64,000 nucleotides of DNA from Phenylobacterium aquaticum. Its GTDB lineage: Bacteria; Pseudomonadota; Alphaproteobacteria; Caulobacterales; Caulobacteraceae. Positions 15,916 to 25,714 of this stretch are shown here, piece after piece. The notes under the pieces were generated by a model. It was not told the origin of the DNA. It made no database searches and saw only the letters and a list, made by a program, of their open reading frames with translations. The translations under genes and the position numbers were made by a program. Positions within the stretch are counted from its first letter, which is position 1, and the number at the start of each line of letters is the position of its first letter. The stretch is from the NCBI RefSeq assembly GCF_022695515.1, contig NZ_JALDPT010000009.1, forward strand, positions 62,001-126,000, given 5' to 3'.

Positions 15916-18708
15916 CGCCGGGCCCAGGAACGCCGCCGTGGCCTCGATAGCCTCGACCAGGCCGACGCGCTGGATCTCGACGCCCGGCGGCAGGCCGGAG
16001 AACAGGCGGGTGGGGGCGGCGGCGTCGAGCATGACGAACACCCCCTTGTCGTCGGCGCGGCGGATCAGGCGACCGAAGGCCTGGCTGATGCGGTTGCGGG
16101 CGACGCTGTCGTCATAGCCCTTGCCGCCGAACCGCAGGCGCCGCGCCTTATGCAGGATGTCCGGCCGGGGCCAGGGCACGCGGTCGAACACCAGGAGGCG
16201 CAGGGAGCGGCCGGGCACGTCCACCCCGTCGCGGACCGCGTCCGTGCCCAGCAGACAGGCGTCCTGCTCGGCGCGGAAGATGTCGACCAGGGCGCCGACC
16301 TCCAGCGGATCCACATGCTGGGCGTAGAGGGCGAGCCCCTTGTCCGACAGGGGCGCGGCGATCCGTTCATGCACGGCGCGCAGGCGTCGGATCGCGGTGA
16401 ACAGGCCGACCCCGCCGCCGCCCGCCGCCAGGAACAGTTCACGCATGGCCGCCGCCACCTGGCGGGCGTCGTCCTTGCTGACATCGGTGACCACGAAGGC
16501 TCGTGCGTTGGACGCATAGTCGAAGGGCGAGGCGAGCCTGAGCGTCTTGGGCCGGTCGGGCAGGCGCGCGGCGCCGGTGCGCATCTCGGCCAACGCAAAG
16601 GGATCGTCCAGGGTGGAGTCGGCCAGGGTCGCGCTGGTGACCAGAACCCCGTGGGCCGGGGCGATGACGGCGTTGGTCAGGGGCTCGGTCGGATCGACCC
16701 AGTGGCGGCGGCATGCGGCGTCGACCACGCGGCCATAGAGGAAGGTGGCGTCGAACCAGTCGACGAAGTCCGGATCGTCCTCGGAATCCTCGTCGATCGC
16801 CCGCAGCATGGAGCGCCAGGCCGGCAGGGTCATGCGGGCGCGGCGGTCGAGCCCGCGCAAGGCGCCTTCGATCCGGGCCCGGTCGCCGGTGGCCAGGTCC
16901 GCCGCCTCGTCGTCGAGGATGTCTTCCAGGTGCCGGGCCAGGGCCAGCAGGGGGGCCTCGACCTTGGCCAGGCCGGCGGCGGCGGTGCGGGCGGTGTCGC
17001 GCACCAGGTCGAGCGCCGGGCGGGCGGCGCATTCCATGCCGACCTCGGATGGCGCCGCCCGGGCCCGCAGCTGTTCGATCACCGCGACCAGGAACCCCTC
17101 GATCGGGCCGATGGGGTTCACCTCGCCATTGGGCGGAGCGATGCGTCCGGACCAGCCTTCGCCCGGCAGGGCGGCGGCGGCCTGGGTGGCGTCCTGCAGG
17201 GCGCGCCGGGCGTCCTCGCGGTCGCCGATCACGTCGGAGAGTCGGGCCTCCAGCCCGCGGCCGCGCCGGCCGCGCCCCTCGGGCCCGCGGATCCAGCGGC
17301 GCAGCTCGGCGGCCTCGGCGCCCGACAGGGCTGCGGCGAAGGCGTTGTCGGCGGCGTCGAACAGGTGGTGGCCTTCGTCGAAGACGATGCGCTTGAGCTG
17401 GGTGGTCTCGCCATCGGCCTTGGAGCCCCGCGCGGCGCGGGCGCCGTCAAAGGCCGCCTGGGTCAGGACGAGCGCGTGGTTGGCGATGACGATATCGGCG
17501 CGCCGCGAACCGCGGATCGCCTTTTCGACAAAGCAGGTCCGGTAGTGGACACAGCCGGCGTGGATGCACTCGCCGCGGCGATCGACCAGATTGGCCGGGC
17601 TGGCCTGGGCCGCCGGGGCGATCCCGAACAGGGTGGGCAGCCAGGCGGGGAAGTCGCCGCCGGTCATGTCGCCGTCCCGCGTCGCCCGGGCCCAGCGGGC
17701 GGTCAGCCCCATGCCGATCAGGTCGGCCCCGCCGAGCTGGGCGGTGTTGGCCTGGTCCTGGAAGTTCAGCAGGCAGAGGTAATTCTCGCGCCCCTTGCGG
17801 ACCACGGCCTTCTTCGCCCGGATCTTGGGGTCGGGATAGATCGACTGGCTCTCGCGCTCGATCTGCCTTTGCAGGGCGCGGGTGTAGGTCGAAACCCAGA
17901 CGGAGGGCCCATTGGCCTCGGCCCAGAGCGAGGCCGGCGCCAGATAGCCCAGGGTCTTACCGACGCCGGTGCCGGCCTCGGCCAGCATCATGCGCGGCTC
18001 GCCCTCCCGCTCGCGGGGCTGGAAGGCGAAGGCGGCCTCGGCGGCGAACTCGACCTGGGCCGGGCGGGCCTCATCCAGGCCGGCGCGCTGCAGCAGCTCG
18101 GCCAGGCGCTTGGTCGCGTCCGCGGGCAGGATCGGCTTGGAGCCGGCCTCGCCGGGCGGGGCCTGGTCCTCCCACTCGGTGACGCGCGCCCAGACATCGA
18201 GCCCCGAGGACCTGAACTGATTGCCGACCGGGGCCGAACGCAGGGCCCCGACCACCGCCGCGCCCCAGGCCCATCCCGCCCGGGCCAGGGTTTCGGCGAT
18301 GGCCAGCGCTTCTTCGCGGCTGGGCTCGGGCGTATCGGCCAGTTCGCGCAGCAGGTGGAGGGCGGAGGCCCGCAGGCTGGAGGCTTGTTCCGCCGCCCCC
18401 TTGGGTTCCGGCAGGCCGAGCGCCAGGGCCAGGCCCACTGCGGACGGGGCGCAGAACCGCGCGGGGCGGACGAAGGCGTAGAGCTCCAGCGCGTCGAACA
18501 GGCCGGGGCCGCGCGGCGGCATGTTGAGCCCCAGCCGCTTGGCGGTCATGGCCGCGTGGGCGACCAGGACGGGCCCATGCTCGAACAGATCACGGGCGTC
18601 GGGCGCGCGGATCGCGGCGGCCTTGACGGCATCCGCCGCCGCGGCGCGCGGGCCCGGCAGGACCACCAGGGCCGGGGCGAGGTCGAGACTCGGAGCAAGC
18701 GCGTTCAC
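15907..18708 (-). CDS. DinG-family ATP-dependent DNA helicase
   Basis: A 933-residue superfamily 2 helicase of the XPD/DinG type. Walker A is AEAGTGVGKTLGYLAPASLW, the DEAH-box equivalent is RIVFDEGHHLFDAAD, and the C-terminal motif VI region reads QAFGRLIRRADDKGVFVMLD. Between motifs I and II a cysteine cluster (LCLLNFQD, then CIHAGCVHYRTCFVEKA) matches the Fe-S cluster that wedges DNA strands in this family. It unwinds DNA 5' to 3' and is linked to repair and R-loop removal. It is divergent from the Lhr-like helicase gene. The N-terminal 200 residues show no known domain. Confidence 0.9.
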   Translation of the reverse strand: MNALAPSLDLAPALVVLPGPRAAAADAVKAAAIRAPDARDLFEHGPVLVAHAAMTAKRLGLNMPPRGPGLFDALELYAFVRPARFCAPSAVGLALALGLPEPKGAAEQASSLRASALHLLRELADTPEPSREEALAIAETLARAGWAWGAAVVGALRSAPVGNQFRSSGLDVWARVTEWEDQAPPGEAGSKPILPADATKRLAELLQRAGLDEARPAQVEFAAEAAFAFQPREREGEPRMMLAEAGTGVGKTLGYLAPASLWAEANGPSVWVSTYTRALQRQIERESQSIYPDPKIRAKKAVVRKGRENYLCLLNFQDQANTAQLGGADLIGMGLTARWARATRDGDMTGGDFPAWLPTLFGIAPAAQASPANLVDRRGECIHAGCVHYRTCFVEKAIRGSRRADIVIANHALVLTQAAFDGARAARGSKADGETTQLKRIVFDEGHHLFDAADNAFAAALSGAEAAELRRWIRGPEGRGRRGRGLEARLSDVIGDREDARRALQDATQAAAALPGEGWSGRIAPPNGEVNPIGPIEGFLVAVIEQLRARAAPSEVGMECAARPALDLVRDTARTAAAGLAKVEAPLLALARHLEDILDDEAADLATGDRARIEGALRGLDRRARMTLPAWRSMLRAIDEDSEDDPDFVDWFDATFLYGRVVDAACRRHWVDPTEPLTNAVIAPAHGVLVTSATLADSTLDDPFALAEMRTGAARLPDRPKTLRLASPFDYASNARAFVVTDVSKDDARQVAAAMRELFLAAGGGGVGLFTAIRRLRAVHERIAAPLSDKGLALYAQHVDPLEVGALVDIFRAEQDACLLGTDAVRDGVDVPGRSLRLLVFDRVPWPRPDILHKARRLRFGGKGYDDSVARNRISQAFGRLIRRADDKGVFVMLDAAAPTRLFSGLPPGVEIQRVGLVEAIEATAAFLGPASD

Positions 18709-18767
18709 CTGATCCGACTAGCCGGTTTCGGCGTGAAACGGAACGGGAACATGCTATAGGCGGAGCG

Positions 18768-21356
18768 ATGGCCGAAGACGCGGGGCCCGGCCCCCATCTC
18801 CTTCCCGATCGCTTCGCCGCCTGGTTCGCCGGCCGGGGCTGGAGCGCGCGCGCGCATCAGTTGGAGATGGTGGCCAAGGCCCGGGCCGGGCGCGACGCCC
18901 TGCTGATCGCCCCCACCGGCGGCGGCAAGACCCTGGCCGGCTTCCTGCCCAGCCTGATCGAGCTCGCCGAACGCCCGCCGGCCAATACGCCCCGAGGCAT
19001 CCACACCCTCTACATCTCGCCGCTCAAGGCGCTGGCGGTGGATGTCGAGCGCAACCTGATGGCCCCAATCCTCCAGATGGGCCTGCCCATCGTCGCCGAG
19101 AGCCGCACCGGCGATACGGGCATGTCCCGCAAGCAGCGCCAGAGGGTGAAGCCGCCGGACATCCTCCTGACCACGCCCGAGCAGCTTGCCCTGTTCTGCG
19201 CCTGGGAGGGGGCGAGGCTCTATTTCGAGAACCTGGCCTGCGTGATCGTCGACGAGATCCATGCGATCCACGCCTCCAAGCGCGGCGACCTGCTGGCCCT
19301 CGCGCTCGCGCGGCTGCAGACCTTCGCGCCGAACATGCGCCGGGTCGGGCTGTCGGCGACGGTGGATGACCCGGCCGTGATCCAGAGGTGGCTGGGATTT
19401 TGTCCTCCCCCGTTCGCGGGGGAGGGGGACCGCGCCGCAGGCGTGGTGGAGGGGGCGGCCTCAGGCGCCGCGCCCAGTCCCGCCCCCTCCACCGCTTCGC
19501 GGTCCCCCTCCCCCGCAAGCGAGGGAGGAATCAGGACTGTGGACCTGGTGCGCGGGCCGGGCGGGGCCCAGCCGATCGTCGACATGCTCCTGTCGGAAGG
19601 TCGCGTCCCCTGGGCCGGCCACACCGCCCAGCACGCCATGGCCGAGGTCTATGATGTCATCCGCAAGGCCCGCACGGCGCTGGTCTTCGTCAACACCCGC
19701 TTCCAGGCCGAGTTCGCGTTCCAGGAGCTGTGGCGGCTGAACGACGACAACCTGCCCATCGCCCTGCATCACGGCTCGCTCGCCGCAGAGCAGCGGCGCA
19801 AGGTCGAGGCGGCCATGGCGCGGGGGGAATTGCGGGCTGTGGTCTGCACCTCGACCCTCGATCTCGGCATTGACTGGGGCGATGTGGACCTGGTCATCCA
19901 GCTCGCCTCGCCCAAGGGGGCGAGCCGCATGGTCCAGCGGATCGGCCGGGCCAATCACCGGCTGGACGAGCCCAGCCGCGCCCTGTTCGTGCCCGCCAAC
20001 CGCTTCGAGATGCTGGAATGCCAGGCCGCCCGCGAGGCCATCGCCGAGAACCGATTTGACGGCGACGCGGCCCGCGACGGCGCGCTCGACGTCCTGGCCC
20101 AGCACATCATGGGCCTGGCCTGCTCCGAGCCCTTCGACATGCTGCGGCTCTATGACGAGGTCACGGCCAGCGGTCCCTATCGGGACCTGGCCTATGAGGA
20201 CTTCGAGCAGGTCGTCGATTTCGTCTCCACCGGCGGCTACGCCCTGCGGACCTATGACAAGTTCCGCCGCATCGTGAAGGGCCAGGACGGGCTGTGGCGG
20301 GTGCGCGACGCCGCCACCGCCCAGCGCCACCGGCTGAATGTGGGCGCCATCCTCTCGCCCGCCGTGCTGTCGGTGCGCATCGCCATGGGCAAGTCCCTGC
20401 GCGGCGGTCGCAAGATCGGCGAGGTCGAGGAGGGCTATCTGGAGATGCTCGACCCCGGCGACACCTTCGTCTTCGCTGGCCAAGTCTGGAAACTGATGGC
20501 CGTGACCGGTCTCGACGTGCTGGTCAGCCCGGCCGCCGACAAGGACCCCAAGATGCCCTCCTGGGGCGGGTCGAAGTTCGCGCTGTCGACCTTCCTGGCC
20601 AAGCGGGTCCGCGAGCTGATGTTCGACGAGGCGCACTGGAAGGTGCTGCCGGCCGATGTCCGCGAATGGCTGGAGATCCAGAAGGACCGCTCGCTGATCG
20701 TCGGCGAGGACGAGCTCCTGCTGGAGACCTTTCCGCGCGGCAAGCGCCACTTCCTGGTCTGCTATCCCTTCGAGGGCCGGCTGGCGCACACCACGCTCGC
20801 CATGCTGCTGACGCGGCGACTGGAGCGGATGGGCGCCGCGCCGCTGGGCTTTGTCTGCAACGACTACGCCGTGGCGGTCTGGGCCCTGAAGCCGCTGGAC
20901 GGGATCGATTTCGACGAGCTGTTCGACCAGGACATGCTGGGCGACGACCTGGAGGCCTGGCTGGCCGAAAGCTTCATGATGAAGCGGGCCTTCAAGGGGT
21001 GCGCCATTATCGCCGGCTTGATCGAGCGCCGATTCCCCGGCGAACATCAGAAGTCCGGTCGCCAGGTGACCTTCTCCACGGATCTGATCTACGACGTGCT
21101 CCGCCGCCATCAGCCCGACCATCTGCTGCTGCGCTGCGCGCGGGAAGACGCCGCCACGGGCCTGATCGACGTGGCGCGGCTGGGCCAGCTGCTGGCGCGG
21201 ATCAAGGGCCGAATCCGCCATGCGGCCCTCGACCACCTGTCCCCCTTCTCGGTGCCGATCCTGCTGGAGATCGGCAAGGAGCGCTCGCCCGGCCAGGCGG
21301 GCGAGATGATCCTGGCCGAGGCCGAGGACGACCTGATCGCCGAGGCCACCCGATGA
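18768..21356 (+). CDS. Ligase-associated DEXH-box DNA damage response helicase (Lhr-like), with repeat-derived insertion
   Basis: An 862-residue SF2 helicase. Walker A is APTGGGKTLAGFLPS, motif II CVIVDEIHAIHASKRGD, motif III GLSATVDDP, and motif VI QRIGRANHRLDEPSRA. The C-terminal half contains the Lhr-specific winged helix and beta-barrel region. The next gene, overlapping by four bases, is the PdeM nuclease, so this is the pair found next to ATP-dependent ligase in DNA damage response operons; no ligase gene is in the window. Residues 211-256 are not part of the helicase fold. They are encoded by a GC-rich inverted repeat (19404-19528) inserted in frame directly after motif III, and consist mainly of Pro, Ser, Ala and Gly. 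Confidence 0.9.
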   Translation: MAEDAGPGPHLLPDRFAAWFAGRGWSARAHQLEMVAKARAGRDALLIAPTGGGKTLAGFLPSLIELAERPPANTPRGIHTLYISPLKALAVDVERNLMAPILQMGLPIVAESRTGDTGMSRKQRQRVKPPDILLTTPEQLALFCAWEGARLYFENLACVIVDEIHAIHASKRGDLLALALARLQTFAPNMRRVGLSATVDDPAVIQRWLGFCPPPFAGEGDRAAGVVEGAASGAAPSPAPSTASRSPSPASEGGIRTVDLVRGPGGAQPIVDMLLSEGRVPWAGHTAQHAMAEVYDVIRKARTALVFVNTRFQAEFAFQELWRLNDDNLPIALHHGSLAAEQRRKVEAAMARGELRAVVCTSTLDLGIDWGDVDLVIQLASPKGASRMVQRIGRANHRLDEPSRALFVPANRFEMLECQAAREAIAENRFDGDAARDGALDVLAQHIMGLACSEPFDMLRLYDEVTASGPYRDLAYEDFEQVVDFVSTGGYALRTYDKFRRIVKGQDGLWRVRDAATAQRHRLNVGAILSPAVLSVRIAMGKSLRGGRKIGEVEEGYLEMLDPGDTFVFAGQVWKLMAVTGLDVLVSPAADKDPKMPSWGGSKFALSTFLAKRVRELMFDEAHWKVLPADVREWLEIQKDRSLIVGEDELLLETFPRGKRHFLVCYPFEGRLAHTTLAMLLTRRLERMGAAPLGFVCNDYAVAVWALKPLDGIDFDELFDQDMLGDDLEAWLAESFMMKRAFKGCAIIAGLIERRFPGEHQKSGRQVTFSTDLIYDVLRRHQPDHLLLRCAREDAATGLIDVARLGQLLARIKGRIRHAALDHLSPFSVPILLEIGKERSPGQAGEMILAEAEDDLIAEATR
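19404..19528. repeat. BIME-like palindromic repeat inside the helicase coding region
   Basis: Two GC-rich palindromes, CCTCCCCCGTTCGCGGGGGAGG at the left and a near copy at the right (19507-19528), face each other. Inner arms GGTGGAGGGGGCGG and CCGCCCCCTCCACC are exact inverted copies. The layout is the same as the intergenic repeats at 7696-7830 and 33886-34040, but here it adds about 45 codons to the helicase without disturbing the frame. Confidence 0.85.
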
Positions 21357-22078
21357 GCGCCCTGCCCCGTCCCGCCTATGAGTTCGCCCCCAGCGCCTGC
21401 GGCGGCCTGCGCACCAGCGTGGCCGGGGTGGAGGTGCTGATGCGCGCGTCCGGCGCCCTGTGGGCCCCGGGCTCCCGCGTCCTGATCGTCGCCGACCTGC
21501 ACCTGGAGAAGGGCAGCGCCTACGCCGCGCGCGGTCAGATGCTGCCGCCCTACGACACCCGCGAGACCCTGGGCCGGCTGGCGGCCGAGGTCGCGGCCCT
21601 GTCGCCCGACGCCGTGGTGCTGCTGGGTGACACCTTCCATGACGGCCGGTCGGAGGACCGCCTCGCCGCCGACGACGCCGAGCGCCTGAGGGCCCTGGCC
21701 CAGGGGCGGACCCTGATCTGGGTGGTGGGCAATCACGACGCCGACGGCCCGCGCGCCCTGCCCGGCGAGGCCGTCGACGAGATGGTCCTGGCCGGCCTCA
21801 TCCTGCGGCACGAGCCCCAGGCGGGACCGCAATATGGCGAGGTCGCGGGGCATCTGCATCCTGCCGCACGGGTCACCTCGACCCGCGGCACGGTGCGGCG
21901 GCGGTGCTTCATCAGCGACGGGGAGCGGGTGATCCTGCCGGCCTTCGGCGCCTATGCGGGCGGCCTGAACGTCCGCGACGCGGCCTTTGGGGGGATGTTC
22001 GTGCGCCCGCCGCTCGCCGGCGCGCTCGGCGCCCATCGCATCCATGCGGTGGGCTGGCGGTCGCTGACCGGCGACTGA
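21353..22078 (+). CDS. pdeM: Ligase-associated DNA damage response endonuclease PdeM
   Basis: A 241-residue calcineurin-like metallophosphoesterase. The metal-binding motifs are in order: VADLHLEKGSAYAARG (D-x-H), LLGDTFHDGRS (GD), VVGNHDAD (GNHD) and VAGHLHPAAR (GHxH). The EKGSxYA segment after the first motif is typical of PdeM. It acts on DNA ends or flaps with the overlapping helicase gene (ATGA overlap, same operon). Length and motifs are normal. Confidence 0.9.
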   Translation: MSALPRPAYEFAPSACGGLRTSVAGVEVLMRASGALWAPGSRVLIVADLHLEKGSAYAARGQMLPPYDTRETLGRLAAEVAALSPDAVVLLGDTFHDGRSEDRLAADDAERLRALAQGRTLIWVVGNHDADGPRALPGEAVDEMVLAGLILRHEPQAGPQYGEVAGHLHPAARVTSTRGTVRRRCFISDGERVILPAFGAYAGGLNVRDAAFGGMFVRPPLAGALGAHRIHAVGWRSLTGD

Positions 22079-22081
22079 TCC

Positions 22082-22531
22082 CTACATCCGCAGGGCTTTT
22101 TCCAGGGCCAGCGCCAGCGAGACGCAGGCCCCCAGGGTCAGCACCGTCATCAGCCGGGGAAAGCGCGAGGGGGTGTCCGGCGCCTGCTGGTCGAACAGCC
22201 ACTGCAGGATGAAGGCTGCGATGAAGCCGGTCAGGATCCAGGCGTCATCGATATCGCCGCGCAGGGCCACCAGACCCCAGGCCGCGATGGGCGACAGGGT
22301 CGAGATGGCCAGGCGCGTCCAGCGGGGATCGGTCCGGCCGCTCTCCAGCCCCCAGCGGATCCCGCCCAGGAAGCCCAGCATCACGCCTGACCAGGTGATC
22401 AGCACATTGAGGCCATGGCCGGCGAGCGGGTCCGACCCATAGGCGTAAACCCCGGCCGAGATCGGAAAGCCGCTCAGCCCCAGGAGGGCGATGACCCAGA
22501 TGGCGCGGGGCGCGTCGGACTCTTGGTCCAC
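22082..22531 (-). CDS. DUF3429 family membrane protein
   Basis: A 149-residue protein with four to five membrane helices, beginning IWVIALLGLSGFPISAGVYA. The conserved central sequence WSGVMLGFLGGIRWGLES is the DUF3429 signature (F-x-G-G-x-R-W-G). No function is known for the family. The gene is convergent with pdeM, with only three bases between stop codons, and precedes podJ on the same strand after a 78-base gap. Confidence 0.87.
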   Translation of the reverse strand: MDQESDAPRAIWVIALLGLSGFPISAGVYAYGSDPLAGHGLNVLITWSGVMLGFLGGIRWGLESGRTDPRWTRLAISTLSPIAAWGLVALRGDIDDAWILTGFIAAFILQWLFDQQAPDTPSRFPRLMTVLTLGACVSLALALEKALRM

Positions 22532-22609
22532 ATGGGTCTCCGAAGAACAGCGGTCGGCTTAACCATGGCCTGACCGAGCCGCCCAGGTAAAGCCCCGCGC
22601 GCGGCCGGA

Positions 22610-25600
22610 TCAGCGGGTGAAGACCGCCAGGCGGGACACCGTGCCCTGATCAAGCACCCCGGTGGCGGCCACGCCCTGATCGCGCTGATAGGCGGCGACG
22701 GCCAGCTTGAGGGCCGGCGAGGGCGAGCCGTCGGTGGGGCCCTGGTAGTAGCCGAGACGGGACAGGGCCTTCTGGGCCGTGGCCACCACCGGCGCGGGCG
22801 CGCCGACGCTGGCCGTGGCGGTCGGCGTCACGGACGGGTTCTGCTGGGCCGGACGGAAGGCCGCGGCCGCGCGCTCGGCGACCGTGCGGGCGTCGGGCGA
22901 CAGGGCGGCCTTCAGCTGGTCGGCGCGCTTGCGGGCGTCGCCGTCGCCCGTGCGGGCGGCGATCAGGTACCACTTGTAGGCCTCGGCCGAATTCTGGCTG
23001 ACGCCCAGACCCTGCTCATAGAGCGCCGCCAGATTGTACTGGCTGTCGACCAGGCCCAGGTCCGCGGCGCGGCGGAACCACTGGGCGGCGGTGGTGGAGT
23101 TCTTGGCCCCGCCCGCGCCGGAGAAATAGGCGATGCCGAGGTTGTGCATGGCCTTGCGGTCGCCGCCCTCGGCGGCCCGCTCGGTCCAGCGCCGGGCCTC
23201 GACCAGATCCTTCTTCACCCCGCCCTCGCCGTTCTCATAGAGCTTGGCGAGATAGAACTGGGCCGGCGCGTAGCCGGCGGCGGCCACCTTCTTGAGATCC
23301 TCGACGCCGCCCGGCTTGGCCTGCTCGACCGCCGCCGTGGCGGCCTCGAAGCGGCCGGTCAGGTCGGGCGTGTCGGCCGAGACCGGGGCGACCGGCGTGA
23401 TCGCCTGGGGCGCCAGGGCCACCGACATGCGGGGGTTGGCGCCGAAGGGCGTGGTGTCGGCTTCCGTGCCCGCGATCTCCTGGCCCTTGCCGCCGGACAG
23501 GGCGTTGATGGCGTCGGCGACTCGCTGCGGCGGCGCGCCGCTGGGCTTGCCCTCCATCAGCACGAAGCCGGCCGCGCCGACGCTGAGCGCCGCGGCCCCG
23601 CCGACCACCAGCAGGGCGGTCTGCAGCGAGGAGCCGGCCGCGCGCTTCGGGCGCTGGGCGCCGAAGCTCGAGAACAGCGAGGCGCCGGAGGGCTTGGGCG
23701 CCTTCTCAGCCTTGACCGGCTTGTCCTTGGCCTTGCGGGCCTTGGCGTCCGACTGGCTGGCGGCGCGGGCGGCGGCGCGGGCCTGCTCGATCACTTCGCG
23801 GGTGGTCAGGGGCCGGGACGGCTCGCGCGCCTGGGGCGGATCGCCGACCGCCATGAAATCGCCGAGCGCCTCTTCGGCGGCGGTCTCCTGACCGAAGTCG
23901 TCGTCGCCGAAATCGTCGGAGGCGTTGGGCGACAGGTCGGCGAAGCCGTCGGCGGCCTCGAAGTCCTGGGCGTCGAAGGCCGGGCGCTGGGGCTCGTTCG
24001 GGAACGGCGCGGCGTAGGCCTGGCCGGTTTCCGGCGGGGTGATCGGCGGGGCGAAGGCCTGGCGGGCCAGGGCGTCGCCCTGGGGCTCGCCGGCGATGAA
24101 GCTGGGGAACGGATCCTCGCCGAAGGGCGACAGCGGAGCCTCGCGCTTCGGCGGCGCCGCCACGGCCGCGGCCACCGGGCCGGCGGCGATCGATTCCTGC
24201 ATCCGCCGGCCGGTCTCCGCCAGTCGGGCGTCGATCTTCTCGCGGGCTTCCTCCAGCAGGCGGGCCGTGCGCTCCTCGCTCTGGCGGATGCGCTCCACCA
24301 GATCGTCGGAAGCGCGCTCGCTGCGCTGGTTCATCTTCTCGGTGACGCGGGCGACCTGTTCGCCGACATCGTCGATGGCCTGGGCCGAGCGCCGCTCGGA
24401 GCTGGCGATCCGTTCCGTCAGGCGGTCGGTGATGCGGCCGATCTCGGCGCCCAGCTTCTCAAGCGCCTCGGCGTGCACGTTCTCGGTCTTGCCGAGGCGC
24501 GATTCCATGGCCTGGGCGATGCGGGCGACCTCGCCGCCGACCTGTTCGATGGCGTCGGCGCTGCGGTTCTCGGTGGTCTGGACCCGGCGATTGAGGGTGT
24601 CGGCCATGGTCAGGACCTCCCGGCCCATCCGCTCGATCGCCTGGGCCGAGCGCTGTTCCGCGCGGCGCACGTGCTCGGCCATTTCGGAGAGCTTGCGCTC
24701 CATCCGGTCAAAGCGTCCATCGGCCGCGACCTGCAGCTTCTGGGCGACCTCGGTGCGGGTGGCCTCGACCCGGTTGGTCAGGTTGATCGCCAGCTGTTCG
24801 AGCCGGGTGTCGATGGCCGGCGAGCTTCCGCCCTCCACGGCCTTCATCCGCGTGTCGAGGCCGGAGAAGGCCGCTCTCAGGCCTTCCATAGCCTCGGTGG
24901 TGCGGGCCTCGACCTCGTCCAGGCGGGCGCCGACGCGATTGACCACCTGCTCGATGACGTCCACGGGCGCGCCGCCGACGCCGGACTCGGCGCGGTCCAC
25001 CCGCTCGCGTAGGGCGGCCAGGGTCTCGCGGGTGCGGGTCTCGCCTTCGTAGAGATGGTTGGCGACCTTGCCGAGCGCCTGTTCCAGCGCCCGCAGGGCC
25101 TCGGCCGAGCGCGGGCCCTGGGCCTCCTGCTCGACGCGTCGGAGCCGCTCGGCGGTCCGCGCCTGCTCGGTGCGGGCCTCCTCGACCGCGCCCTCAAAGC
25201 GGGCGGCGACGGCGATGCTCTCGCGCTCCGCGGCCTCGATGCGGGCCACGGCTTCGCGCACGGAATGCTCGACGCCGGTGATGGCCAGGCCGGTGCGGCC
25301 TTCCGAGGTCTCGATCCGCTCGGTCAGCCGATCCAGCGCCAGGGCGACGCGGCCCAGCTCGTCGGCCGGATGCTCCGGCGCCTCATAGCGGGGCGGGACG
25401 GGGCGTTGGGCGACGGCCTCGGGTTCGGGCCGACGGGGGGTCTCATAATAGGTGCGGACGGGGCGCTCGGCCTGGACGGGCGGGGCCGGCGGCGGCGCCT
25501 CGATCTCGGGCTCTTCGATGAAACGGGTGTCGTCTTCGAACTTGGACTGGGTGAAGTAGCTCTCCGAGGCGATGTCCTCGGGGCCCTCTTCCTCCAGGAT

Positions 25601-25714
25601 CATCCGGTTGAGCCACTCGCCAAGAGTCAGTCCCTCGCGACGGGCAAGGTCCTTTGCGACCTCCCGAGCCTTAGGGTCTATCCCCTTGACGCTCCATGGC
25701 GCCCCAGACGTCAT
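22610..25714 (-). CDS. podJ: Polar organelle development / localization factor PodJ
   Basis: A 1034-residue polarity scaffold. The N-terminus (SVKGIDPKAREVAKDLARRE, then GLTLGEWLNRMI) is the conserved PodJ start. Residues 110-510 are long coiled coil, rich in Glu, Arg and Ala. After a Pro-rich acidic linker a single membrane helix (LQTALLVVGGAAALSVGAAG, about 692-715) separates cytoplasm from periplasm. The periplasmic part has about four Sel1/TPR-like repeats (for example AQFYLAKLYENGEGGVKKD and AQWFRRAADLGLVDSQYNLA). The C-terminal end is a peptidoglycan-binding domain (LSRLGYYQGPTDG). In Caulobacter PodJ marks the new pole for pili and holdfast factors. The ATG at 25714 has GGGAG upstream. 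Confidence 0.93.
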   Translation of the reverse strand: MTSGAPWSVKGIDPKAREVAKDLARREGLTLGEWLNRMILEEEGPEDIASESYFTQSKFEDDTRFIEEPEIEAPPPAPPVQAERPVRTYYETPRRPEPEAVAQRPVPPRYEAPEHPADELGRVALALDRLTERIETSEGRTGLAITGVEHSVREAVARIEAAERESIAVAARFEGAVEEARTEQARTAERLRRVEQEAQGPRSAEALRALEQALGKVANHLYEGETRTRETLAALRERVDRAESGVGGAPVDVIEQVVNRVGARLDEVEARTTEAMEGLRAAFSGLDTRMKAVEGGSSPAIDTRLEQLAINLTNRVEATRTEVAQKLQVAADGRFDRMERKLSEMAEHVRRAEQRSAQAIERMGREVLTMADTLNRRVQTTENRSADAIEQVGGEVARIAQAMESRLGKTENVHAEALEKLGAEIGRITDRLTERIASSERRSAQAIDDVGEQVARVTEKMNQRSERASDDLVERIRQSEERTARLLEEAREKIDARLAETGRRMQESIAAGPVAAAVAAPPKREAPLSPFGEDPFPSFIAGEPQGDALARQAFAPPITPPETGQAYAAPFPNEPQRPAFDAQDFEAADGFADLSPNASDDFGDDDFGQETAAEEALGDFMAVGDPPQAREPSRPLTTREVIEQARAAARAASQSDAKARKAKDKPVKAEKAPKPSGASLFSSFGAQRPKRAAGSSLQTALLVVGGAAALSVGAAGFVLMEGKPSGAPPQRVADAINALSGGKGQEIAGTEADTTPFGANPRMSVALAPQAITPVAPVSADTPDLTGRFEAATAAVEQAKPGGVEDLKKVAAAGYAPAQFYLAKLYENGEGGVKKDLVEARRWTERAAEGGDRKAMHNLGIAYFSGAGGAKNSTTAAQWFRRAADLGLVDSQYNLAALYEQGLGVSQNSAEAYKWYLIAARTGDGDARKRADQLKAALSPDARTVAERAAAAFRPAQQNPSVTPTATASVGAPAPVVATAQKALSRLGYYQGPTDGSPSPALKLAVAAYQRDQGVAATGVLDQGTVSRLAVFTR

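Noticed and set aside
16150-18759. Open frame of 869 codons on the plus strand
   Set aside because: It lies antisense to the DinG-type helicase gene, whose motifs are clear. The frame is open only because of high GC content.
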